Under the pieces are notes generated by a model, which saw only the letters and a program-made list of their open reading frames with translations, was not told where the DNA came from and ran no database searches. This document shows, in pieces, positions 43,955 through 51,031 of a stretch of DNA of 51,031 nucleotides. Position 1 is the stretch's first letter, and each line of letters starts with the position of its first letter. The stretch comes from Limnohabitans sp. (GTDB lineage: Bacteria; Pseudomonadota; Gammaproteobacteria; Burkholderiales; Burkholderiaceae_C): assembly GCA_024642215.1 (NCBI GenBank), contig JAHEBO010000001.1, positions 68,729-119,759 on the forward strand. Direction: 5' to 3'. The position numbers were made by a program, and so were the translations under genes.

Positions 43955-46900
43955 TTAGGACGTGCCTTTTTGCTTGCCGGACCACAGCCGTTTTAAATAT
44001 TCGCTCAAATCGTCCATGTAGCAATAAACCACAGGGACCACGACCAAGGTGAGGAGGGAGGACGTAATGACCCCGCCAATGACCGCTTGCCCCATGGGCG
44101 CACGTTGTTCAGAGCCTTCGGTGATGGCAAATGCAAGGGGGATCATGCCGAAAATCATGGCCAAGGTGGTCATCAGAATGGGGCGCAAGCGAACTTTGGC
44201 CGCCATCAAGAGTGCATCTGTGCGGCTGAGGCCCCGCACCGGTTCACCCGTCTCCGAAACGCCGTCTTCACGGGCACGGATGGCAAAGTCCACCAACAAA
44301 ATGGCATTTTTGGTAACCAAACCCATCAGCATCACCACGCCAATGACAGAAAACATGGAAAGGGCTGAACGGAAAGCCATCAGGGCCAAGACCACACCGA
44401 TCAGGGTCAGGGGTAGGGCTGTCATCAAGGCCAAGGGTTGCAAAAAGCTCTTGAATTGGCTGGCCAAGATCATGTAGATGAAAATCACAGCCATCAGCAG
44501 GGCGGTGGTGGCGTACTGAAATGATTCATTCATGCTTTTGGTGGAGCCGCCAAATTGGTAGCGGTAACCGGGTGGCCAACTCACAGCATCCAAAATTTGA
44601 CGAATGTCGCCCGAAATTTCGCCCGCCGATCGAAGTGAGGCATTGGCATTGATGGACACCTCACGCATCAAATCTCGGCGATTGATTTGGTTAGACCCTG
44701 TGGTTTCTTGTACTTGGGCAATTTGGCCCAGTCTGACCGTACGGGATTGGCCATCGGGCGATGCGACGCTGAAGGGCATGCGTTCAAGGTCTTGGGGGCT
44801 GTTGCGGAAGCCTGGCGCAAGTCGCACATTGACATCGTAAGTTTGATCGTCAGGGGCGCGCCAATTGCCCACCGTTTGACCCGCAACCAAGGTGCGAAGT
44901 CCACTTGAAAGGCTGGCCACTCCAAAGCCCAAGTCGGAAGCAGATTCGCGCATGACATTGATGGCGATCGAGGGTTTGTTGGGTTTGACGCTGCTGTCTA
45001 AATCGACCAAGCCGGGAATGGCGCGAAATGAGTCCATGAGTTTCAGGGTGAGCCGTTCTAACTCACGTTGATCAGGGCCTTGAAGCGAGAACTCAATTTG
45101 CTTGTTGCCGCCCACACTGTCAAGGGTACCCACGTGTGTGACCGTAATGCCTGCTACTTTGGCCAAGCGCTCGCGCAGCAAAATGGCAATGTCTTCCACA
45201 CTGCGTGTTCTCAGTTTGCGCTCGATCAATCGGATGTAGATGCTGGCGTTGTTTTTGCCTTGTGCATTGGGGGTGTTCATGCCGGTGAGGGTGTATTGAA
45301 CCTCCGGAAATTCACGTACGATGGCTTCCACTTGCTTGGCTTTGAGTGCGGTGCTTTCCAACGATGTACCCACGGGTGTTTGGAAATTCAAGGTGGTTTC
45401 GGAGTAGTCCCCTTTGGGGACAAACTCTGTGCCAAGCAAAGGCACCATCACGATACTGGCAATGAAAATGGACAGCGCCATGAGCAAGGTGCTGCGCTTG
45501 TGCGTCAGGGCCCACGAAAGCATGTGCTGATAGCGCTCGGCCATGCGCTCGGTTTGAATTTCAAACCAATGCGTGACGCGGCCGATGCTTCGATCGTAAA
45601 AACTCAAAGGCCCAGTCGAGTTGATTGGTTTGTGAATGCTCGGATCATGCCAAACGCTCGACAACATAGGGTCTAGGGTAAAGCTGACAAACATGGAGAT
45701 GAGCACGGCCGCCACAATGGTGATGCCAAACTCGTGGAAGAACTTGCCAATGATGCCTTCCATGAAGCCGATTGGCAGAAACACGGCCACGATCGACAGG
45801 GTGGTGGCCAAGACGGCTAAGCCAATTTCTTGCGTACCTGTCATGGCCGCATCGTAGGCATTTTTGCCCATTTGAACGTGCCGCACAATGTTCTCACGCA
45901 CCACAATGGCATCGTCAATCAGCAAGCCCACACACAAGGACAAAGCCATCAAGGTGATCATGTTGATGGTAAAGCCAAACATGCTCATGAACCAAAAAGT
46001 GCCAATGAGCGAGATGGGCAAAGTGAGTCCGGTGATAACCGTAGAGCGCCAAGAGTTCAAGAACAAAAAGACGATGAGGATGGTCAGCAGGGCGCCTTCA
46101 ATCAAGGTTCTGCGAACGTTGTCCACGGCCACACGAATTTGGCGGGAACCATCAGAGACCGGTTCTAGGCGCACATCGGCGGGTACTTGTTTTCTCAACT
46201 CTTTGAGTGTGCCCATGAGACCATCCACCACTTCAATGGTATTGGCATCTTGGGATTTTTGGATGGTGAGCAGCAAGGTGCGCTCGCCGTTGTAAAGCGC
46301 CATGTTCTCAATTTCTTGAGCGCCGTCTTTGACTTGGGCCACTTGAGACAAACGAATGGGCGTGCTGCCTTTGCGCGCCACAATGATGCTGCCAAAATCT
46401 TCAGGTCGCTTGACACGGGATTGCACTTGAATCACACGCTCTTGCGTCGAAGAACGGAGAGCGCCCACCGGCAAGTCTTGGTTTTCATTGCGCACCGCAT
46501 TGGCGATTTGTTCTGCACTCACCCCCAACGCTTCCATGGCATCTGGGCGCAAATAGATGTTGATTTCTCGGCGGCTGCCACCAATCACATTGACTGCGCC
46601 CACGCCACGTACATTTTCCAAGCGTTTCTTAAGCACTTGCTCTGCGTAGTTGGTCAGTTCCACCAGACTGGTCGCGCCCGCCGCATTGCGGGCCTCTGGA
46701 ATAACGGCCAAGGACCAGATGGCTTTGCTGGTGGGATCAAAGCGAATGATGCGAGGTTCTTTCACTTCATCGCGCAATGTAGCGCGAATACCGGCTACTT
46801 TTTCGCGCACGTCGTCTGCGGCTTTGCGGCCGTCGATGTTGAGTTGAAACTCAATCACCACCACCGACTGATTTTCGTAACTGCGAGAGGTGAGCGCATT

Positions 46901-47131
46901 GATGCCGGCAATGGTGTTGACGCTTTCCTCAATTTTTTTGGTCACTTCGCTTTCAACAATTTCTGGCGAAGCACCTGGGTATTCAGTGATCACGACCACC
47001 ACGGGAAAATCAATGTTTGGAAATTGATCAACCTTCAATTTTTGAAACGCAAACAGGCCCATCACCACAAAGGTGAGCATCACCATGGTTGCAAAGACCG
47101 GATTCTTGAGACTGACCTTGGTGAACCACAT
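43955..47131 (-). CDS. RND-family efflux permease (HAE1 type)
   Basis: This 1058-residue inner-membrane pump has twelve transmembrane helices and two large periplasmic loops. Asp406 and Asp407 in [13 protein letters not shown] are the proton-relay pair of hydrophobe/amphiphile exporters, and [19 protein letters not shown] near the C-terminus is typical. It works with the adaptor encoded 21 bases upstream and an outer-membrane channel. Substrates cannot be read from sequence. Confidence 0.96.
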   Translation of the reverse strand: MWFTKVSLKNPVFATMVMLTFVVMGLFAFQKLKVDQFPNIDFPVVVVITEYPGASPEIVESEVTKKIEESVNTIAGINALTSRSYENQSVVVIEFQLNIDGRKAADDVREKVAGIRATLRDEVKEPRIIRFDPTSKAIWSLAVIPEARNAAGATSLVELTNYAEQVLKKRLENVRGVGAVNVIGGSRREINIYLRPDAMEALGVSAEQIANAVRNENQDLPVGALRSSTQERVIQVQSRVKRPEDFGSIIVARKGSTPIRLSQVAQVKDGAQEIENMALYNGERTLLLTIQKSQDANTIEVVDGLMGTLKELRKQVPADVRLEPVSDGSRQIRVAVDNVRRTLIEGALLTILIVFLFLNSWRSTVITGLTLPISLIGTFWFMSMFGFTINMITLMALSLCVGLLIDDAIVVRENIVRHVQMGKNAYDAAMTGTQEIGLAVLATTLSIVAVFLPIGFMEGIIGKFFHEFGITIVAAVLISMFVSFTLDPMLSSVWHDPSIHKPINSTGPLSFYDRSIGRVTHWFEIQTERMAERYQHMLSWALTHKRSTLLMALSIFIASIVMVPLLGTEFVPKGDYSETTLNFQTPVGTSLESTALKAKQVEAIVREFPEVQYTLTGMNTPNAQGKNNASIYIRLIERKLRTRSVEDIAILLRERLAKVAGITVTHVGTLDSVGGNKQIEFSLQGPDQRELERLTLKLMDSFRAIPGLVDLDSSVKPNKPSIAINVMRESASDLGFGVASLSSGLRTLVAGQTVGNWRAPDDQTYDVNVRLAPGFRNSPQDLERMPFSVASPDGQSRTVRLGQIAQVQETTGSNQINRRDLMREVSINANASLRSAGEISGDIRQILDAVSWPPGYRYQFGGSTKSMNESFQYATTALLMAVIFIYMILASQFKSFLQPLALMTALPLTLIGVVLALMAFRSALSMFSVIGVVMLMGLVTKNAILLVDFAIRAREDGVSETGEPVRGLSRTDALLMAAKVRLRPILMTTLAMIFGMIPLAFAITEGSEQRAPMGQAVIGGVITSSLLTLVVVPVVYCYMDDLSEYLKRLWSGKQKGTS

Positions 47132-47152
47132 GTTAGAAAACTTTCAAGAGGT

Positions 47153-48310
47153 TCAGGGTTTGGCGCTGATGGCGGCATTGCCGGCGGTTTGATCTGCAAG
47201 TGTGACCAAGGTGCCATCGCGAACAGCGCCGGCACTGGGCGCCAGGACCAGCGTTCCCTCACTCAATTCACTCAAAGCCATCACAGCTTTGCCATCGGCT
47301 TCGCCCTTCAAACCAATGGCCACTTTGACATGCAGCACTTTGCCATTTTGAATGGTTTGCACATAGGGTTCTGTTTTGTCGCTGCGCACGCTTTCAAGCG
47401 GAACTACCACGGCCTGAACTTGTTGGGTGCCCAAAGTGCCTTGCACAAAAACACCATGACGCAGCAAGGGATGGGCACTGAGACCCAAATAGACCAGAAC
47501 GCTTCGGCTGCCCACTTGGGTGCTGGGGTTGATGCGCAGTACTTTTGCCGTGACAGTTTGCTTGCTGGTTTCGATGAACAGCTTGGCGGCCTGTCCCACT
47601 TTGACACTCAATGCATCTGCGGAGCTTAAGGTGGCTTCCAATTCCAACTGTGACAAGTCCACGATTTCAACAATGCGCGCTTCTGGGGAAACACGTTCAC
47701 CCGGTTGGACCAAGCGTTGACTGATCAAGCCACTGAGGGGTGCTTTCAAAACGCAATCGTCGACGGCTTTGCTGGCCACATCCAGTGCAGACAAGGCCGC
47801 TTGGTAAGTGGCTTTGGCGCCATTCAGATTGGCGATGGAGGTGTCCAAGGCTGTTTTTGAAATGAAGCCCTGATTGACCAAAGCATTGTTGTTGTCAAAC
47901 TGGCGCTGCGCGACTTCAACTTGGGCGCGCGCAGCCTCTGCTTGCTGCTGTGCTTGCCGTTGACGCGCAACATATTCGGTGTTGTCAACCCGGGCCAAGA
48001 CCTGGCCTGCCGCTACCGCGTCACCTTCACGCACGTCCAAGGCAAGCAATTCACCTGCTACGCGCGCTTTGACCATGGCGCTGCGTGTTGCTTTGAGGGT
48101 GCCAGAGATAGGCAAGCCTTGTGTCATGCTAATTTTTTGTGCCGTGACCACATCAGAACTTGCCAAGGAAATGCCGCTGGGGACGCTCGTTTTTGGGCTG
48201 TTTTTATCAAGGCGCTTGGTGCCCATCCACCCTTTGCTGTAACCCAGCGCGACGGCCAACAAAAGAAGGATCACTGCCGCAATAAGGGCACGTTTTTTGG
48301 TAATGGTCAT
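47153..48310 (-). CDS. RND efflux periplasmic adaptor (membrane fusion protein)
   Basis: This 385-residue protein begins with an N-terminal membrane segment (KKRALIAAVILLLLAVALGY) and has lipoyl-like halves around a coiled-coil hairpin (about 95-180, rich in Gln/Ala, QQQAEAARAQVEVAQRQFD), then LKAPLSGLISQRLVQPGE, beta-barrel and membrane-proximal domains. It links the RND pump to the outer-membrane channel. Its ATG overlaps the TetR stop (ATGA). Confidence 0.94.
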   Translation of the reverse strand: MTITKKRALIAAVILLLLAVALGYSKGWMGTKRLDKNSPKTSVPSGISLASSDVVTAQKISMTQGLPISGTLKATRSAMVKARVAGELLALDVREGDAVAAGQVLARVDNTEYVARQRQAQQQAEAARAQVEVAQRQFDNNNALVNQGFISKTALDTSIANLNGAKATYQAALSALDVASKAVDDCVLKAPLSGLISQRLVQPGERVSPEARIVEIVDLSQLELEATLSSADALSVKVGQAAKLFIETSKQTVTAKVLRINPSTQVGSRSVLVYLGLSAHPLLRHGVFVQGTLGTQQVQAVVVPLESVRSDKTEPYVQTIQNGKVLHVKVAIGLKGEADGKAVMALSELSEGTLVLAPSAGAVRDGTLVTLADQTAGNAAISAKP

Positions 48311-48954
48311 ACAGGTGTTTCGACGGAGAGGCCACGCACGATGAGCTTGGCGTGTTGTTCAATGTAGTTTTCGGGGGGCACATCAGGGGCGCCAGCAAGG
48401 CACAGCCCATTGGCATGTTTCGACATGATGAAAAACATCATCGGGGCAATGATCACCATCACGGTGCTGTCGATGTCAAAGTTTTTAAATTCACCACTGG
48501 CACGGCCTCGCTCAAGCACATCCTTGAGCAAACGAACCGCAGGGTTGATCACTTCTTCTTGGTAAAAAGCGGCCAGTTCAGGAAAGTGGTTGCCTTCACT
48601 GATCATCAGTTTGGTAATGCCAGAGGCCTTGGTGGCACCATACCTGCGCCACCATTCCCGCATCAGGAATTGCAGCAGTTCTTGGCTGCTGCCCTTGAAG
48701 TTGGCCACCTCCAATGCACCTTCCGTGACCGTTTTCACCACGTTTTCGCGCACCACAGCTTTGAACAACTCTTCTTTGCTGGGGAAGTACAAAAACAACG
48801 TGCCCTTGGACACACCGGCTTTGAGGGCAACTTCTTCTGCACGCGTGGCAGCAAAGCCTTTTTCAACAAAAAGGTCCAATGCTGCATCCAGCAATTCGCC
48901 GGGGCGATGCTGTTTGCGGCGTTCACGTTTGTGAGGGGAAAGTAATTCAGACAC
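48307..48954 (-). CDS. TetR/AcrR-family regulator of the efflux operon
   Basis: This 215-residue repressor starts at the GTG at 48954. The N-terminal helix-turn-helix is about 18-65 (AEEVALKAGVSKGTLFLYFPSKEELFK); the rest is the ligand-binding helical domain. The reading frame is open to a TTG at 49005, but that codon is part of a good -35 box, so the longer form is unlikely. No ribosome site is obvious before the GTG. It is the first gene of the TetR-adaptor-RND operon and should repress it until a pump substrate binds. Confidence 0.92.
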   Translation of the reverse strand: MSELLSPHKRERRKQHRPGELLDAALDLFVEKGFAATRAEEVALKAGVSKGTLFLYFPSKEELFKAVVRENVVKTVTEGALEVANFKGSSQELLQFLMREWWRRYGATKASGITKLMISEGNHFPELAAFYQEEVINPAVRLLKDVLERGRASGEFKNFDIDSTVMVIIAPMMFFIMSKHANGLCLAGAPDVPPENYIEQHAKLIVRGLSVETPV

Positions 48955-48956
48955 GT

Positions 48957-48978
48957 TTAATGACTCGTTGGTTAGTAA
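48957..48978. promoter_or_regulatory. Candidate TetR operator
   Basis: TTAATGACTCGTTGGTTAGTAA is an imperfect palindrome, with six of eight positions paired in each half around a six-base centre. It covers the predicted transcription start just downstream of the tetR -10 element and ends three bases before the GTG, a fitting place for autorepression. Confidence 0.5.
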
Positions 48979-49005
48979 TGTACGGTCTTGGGTCAGGAGC
49001 GTCAA
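48977..49005 (-). promoter_or_regulatory. Sigma-70 promoter of the tetR-efflux operon
   Basis: On the minus strand TTGACG (49005-49000) and TACATT (48982-48977) are separated by exactly 17 bases. Transcription would start near 48970, about 16 bases before the GTG. Confidence 0.7.
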
Positions 49006-49026
49006 GCTTCAAGCGGAGGATGAGCC

Positions 49027-49055
49027 AAAAAAAAGACCGCCTGGGCGGTCTTTTT
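49027..49055 (-). terminator. Rho-independent terminator of gcdH
   Basis: GACCGC (49035-49040) pairs with GCGGTC (49045-49050), extended by A-T pairs; reading on the minus strand it ends in eight T residues. It lies 20 bases after the gcdH stop and just upstream of the tetR promoter. Confidence 0.88.
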
Positions 49056-49075
49056 GACAGAGAACTTGAGCGATC

Positions 49076-50263
49076 TCAATAAAAGGCCTGAAGGCCGGTT
49101 TGTGCGCGACCCAAGATCAGGGCGTGTACATCGTGCGTGCCTTCATAGGTATTGACGGTTTCGAGGTTGATCATGTGGCGAATGACATGGTATTCATCGT
49201 GAATGCCGTTGCCGCCGTGCATGTCACGGGCCATGCGTGCCACGTCTAGGGCTTTGCCGCAGCTGTTGCGTTTGATCAGACTGATCATCTCGGGCACAGA
49301 TTTGCCTTCGTCCATCAGGCGACCGACGCGCAAGCAGCCTTGTAGTCCCAAGCTGATTTCGGTTTGCATGTCGGCCAATTTCTTTTGGATCAATTGGTTT
49401 TGCGCCAAGGGGCGACCAAACTGAACGCGGTCCATGGTGTACTGGCGCGCACGGTGCCAGCAATCTTCGGCGGCGCCCAAGGCACCCCAGGCGATGCCAT
49501 AACGGGCTTTGTTCAAACAGCCGAAGGGGCCTTTCAAGCCTGACACATTGGGCAACATGTTTTCTTCGGGCACAAATACATCGTCCATGACGATTTCGCC
49601 GGTGATGCTGGCGCGCAAGCTCATCTTGCCTTCAATCTTGGGTGCAGTGAGGCCCTTCATGCCTTTTTCCAAAATGAAGCCGCGAATGGCAGACTGGCCG
49701 TCGCCTTCACCTTCCAACTTGGCCCACACCACAAACACATCGGCGATCGGCGCGTTGGTAATCCACATCTTGGCGCCCTTCATGATGAAGCCGCCGTCCA
49801 CAGGCTTGGCACGTGTGAGCATGCTGGCGGGATCGGAGCCGTGGTTGGGTTCTGTCAGACCAAAGCAGCCCACCCATTCGCCTGTGGCCAATTTGGGTAA
49901 GTACTTTTGACGCTGCGCTTCAGAACCGTATTCATTAATAGGGTGCATCACCAAAGAGCTTTGCACGCTCATGGCACTGCGGTAGCCGCTGTCGACGCGT
50001 TCGACTTCGCGGGCCACCAAGCCGTAGCTGACATAGTTCAAGCCCGCGCAGCCATAGCCTTCAATGGTGGAACCCAAGAAGCCCATGCTGCCAAACTCGT
50101 TCATGATTTCACGGTCAAATTTTTCATGGCGAGCCGCCATCAACACGCGGGTTTGCAACTTGTCTTGGCAAAAGTCGTGAGCGGCATCGACGATGGCGCG
50201 TTCATCTTCGCTCAGTTGTTCGTTCAGCAAAAAGGCGTCGTCCCATTGAAAGCTAGGCTTCAT
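49076..50263 (-). CDS. gcdH: Glutaryl-CoA dehydrogenase
   Basis: This 395-residue FAD enzyme of the acyl-CoA dehydrogenase family oxidises and decarboxylates glutaryl-CoA to crotonyl-CoA in lysine, tryptophan and benzoate degradation. [16 protein letters not shown] and [17 protein letters not shown] match the GCDH subgroup, [16 protein letters not shown] is the FAD/CoA region and Glu374 in [12 protein letters not shown] is the catalytic base. It is monocistronic, with its own terminator. The region upstream (50264-50421) is shared with msrA and has a short inverted repeat AGACA-N4-TGTCT at 50336-50349. Confidence 0.95.
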   Translation of the reverse strand: MKPSFQWDDAFLLNEQLSEDERAIVDAAHDFCQDKLQTRVLMAARHEKFDREIMNEFGSMGFLGSTIEGYGCAGLNYVSYGLVAREVERVDSGYRSAMSVQSSLVMHPINEYGSEAQRQKYLPKLATGEWVGCFGLTEPNHGSDPASMLTRAKPVDGGFIMKGAKMWITNAPIADVFVVWAKLEGEGDGQSAIRGFILEKGMKGLTAPKIEGKMSLRASITGEIVMDDVFVPEENMLPNVSGLKGPFGCLNKARYGIAWGALGAAEDCWHRARQYTMDRVQFGRPLAQNQLIQKKLADMQTEISLGLQGCLRVGRLMDEGKSVPEMISLIKRNSCGKALDVARMARDMHGGNGIHDEYHVIRHMINLETVNTYEGTHDVHALILGRAQTGLQAFY

Positions 50264-50421
50264 GATGTAAATCCATCCAAGATTAATGATGTTGGGATTT
50301 TATCGTCATGCGAAATGTTCTATTGGCCTGTCCCATAGACAAGCCTGTCTAAGAGGTGACAAGTGCCTTCTTCTGGCGGGGTTTTAGCTCAGGGGCGGGC
50401 GTTTTGGGTCAGAATGAATGC

Positions 50422-50973
50422 ATGCAAATTCCTACTCATGCGCAAACCCTGGTCCTTGGCGGTGGCTGCTTCTGGTGCACCGAAGCGGTGTTCGTTCAAG
50501 TCAAAGGTGTCCTGGACGTGGAGTCCGGCTATTCCAACGGTCAAACCCGCAACCCCACCTACGAGCAAGTTTGCTCAGGCACAACGGGCCACAATGAGGT
50601 GGTCAAGTTGGTGTACGACCCGCAAGTCATCAGCACCCGAACCTTGCTCGAGATTTTCTTTGTCATTCACGACCCCACCACCTTGAACCGCCAAGGCAAT
50701 GACCGTGGCATGCAATATCGCAGCGGCATTTACTTCACCACCCCAGATCAAGCTGAAGCAGCCAAAGCCATCATTGCTGAAATCGAAGCTGAGGGGGTTT
50801 TTGACGCATCCGTGGTCACAGAGGTGGTGCCCTTGGAAAACTACAGTGCCGCGGAAGACTATCACCAAGATTTCTTTGAGCGCAATCCAACGCAGGGCTA
50901 CTGCATGGCTGTGGCGGCCCCCAAGGTTTGGAAGTTCAAAAAGACCTTTTCTGAGTGGACCAAAACGCCTTGA
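50422..50973 (+). CDS. msrA: Peptide methionine sulfoxide reductase MsrA
   Basis: This 183-residue enzyme reduces the S form of methionine sulfoxide in proteins. Cys16 in LGGGCFWCTEAVF is the catalytic residue, and GYSNGQTRNPTYEQVCSG and HDPTTLNRQGNDRGMQYRS complete the signature. The ATG at 50422 is chosen by the conserved N-terminus; the open frame runs to 50356. Only one further cysteine-rich point (GYC near the C-terminus) could serve as resolving cysteine. Confidence 0.96.
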   Translation: MQIPTHAQTLVLGGGCFWCTEAVFVQVKGVLDVESGYSNGQTRNPTYEQVCSGTTGHNEVVKLVYDPQVISTRTLLEIFFVIHDPTTLNRQGNDRGMQYRSGIYFTTPDQAEAAKAIIAEIEAEGVFDASVVTEVVPLENYSAAEDYHQDFFERNPTQGYCMAVAAPKVWKFKKTFSEWTKTP

Positions 50974-51031
50974 GAATTCAAACCAAACTGCGCTGCTTGT
51001 TGCAAGCACTGTTGATCAGTGCGGTCATGCT
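50970..51031 (+). CDS. Possible start of an exported or membrane protein, cut by window edge
   Basis: A TTG overlapping the msrA stop (TTGA) opens a frame to the end of the window. The translation, LRIQTKLRCLLQALLISAVML with the first codon read as Met, has a basic start and hydrophobic stretch like a signal peptide or membrane anchor. Only 20 codons are visible and no ribosome site is strong, so the call is tentative. Confidence 0.35.
   Translation, partial: MRIQTKLRCLLQALLISAVM

Noticed and set aside
48955-49005. Longer TetR start at the TTG at 49005
   Set aside because: The codon is part of a strong -35 promoter box, and the added residues do not resemble the family N-terminus.
50378-50392. 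GGGGTTTTAGCTCAG, resembling the 5' end and D-arm of a tRNA
   Set aside because: No anticodon arm or T-arm (GGTTCGA...) follows; the sequence runs straight into msrA.
1-51031. Mobile elements, prophage, CRISPR or toxin-antitoxin systems
   Set aside because: No transposase, integrase, phage or Cas-like proteins, no direct repeat arrays and no tRNA-borne attachment sites were seen; gene order in the core is the normal Burkholderiales one.

Overview
The window reads as chromosomal DNA of a moderate-GC betaproteobacterium, order Burkholderiales and most likely family Comamonadaceae (a Limnohabitans/Rhodoferax/Polaromonas-type genome; the genus is a guess). The main reason is the conserved block gyrA-serC-pheA-tyrA-aroA/cmk-rpsA-ihfB-lapA-lapB, with ompA-ubiG-gph diverging from gyrA, together with many Bug/TctC, TRAP and LysR genes. 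I see no rRNA, tRNA, CRISPR array, insertion sequence or prophage. Coding density is very high and no gene-free stretch exceeds about 230 bases.

Region 1 (1-6236, minus strand): a TAXI-type TRAP uptake system followed by the small and large subunits of a molybdenum hydroxylase and the first 26 bases of its FAD subunit. The large subunit carries the form II signature AYRGAGR, so the substrate is probably not carbon monoxide. crcB (fluoride exporter) and rdgC follow at 6289-7677.

Region 2 (7769-21423): an accessory catabolic region with several regulators. It holds an Asp/Glu/hydantoin racemase-family protein, a DctPQM TRAP transporter, a fused ATP-dependent 5-oxoprolinase, an Lrp regulator divergent from a true ornithine cyclodeaminase, a LysR regulator divergent from an orphan Bug solute-binding protein, an M20 amidohydrolase and an amidase. 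Together these suggest uptake and hydrolysis of cyclic or N-acylated amino acid derivatives, feeding glutamate and proline. Two strong palindromes lie in the divergent promoter regions (15555-15590 and 17697-17717).

Region 3 (21507-35981): housekeeping core. A ComEA-like helix-hairpin-helix protein is followed by lapB, lapA, ihfB, rpsA, a fused aroA-cmk gene, tyrA, pheA, serC and gyrA, all on the minus strand with several ATGA couplings; ompA, ubiG and gph run on the plus strand. GyrA has Gln at the position of E. coli Ser83.

Region 4 (36025-41549): an RlmN/Cfr-family radical SAM paralogue of uncertain target, an EamA exporter coupled to ogt, then phosphomannomutase/phosphoglucomutase and waaA (Kdo transferase) for envelope sugars.

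Region 5 (41527-51031): a TetR-adaptor-RND efflux operon, separated from a TolC-family outer-membrane channel by a diverged Pcm-like methyltransferase and a single-domain rhodanese; then gcdH (glutaryl-CoA dehydrogenase), msrA, and the probable start of one further exported protein at the right edge.
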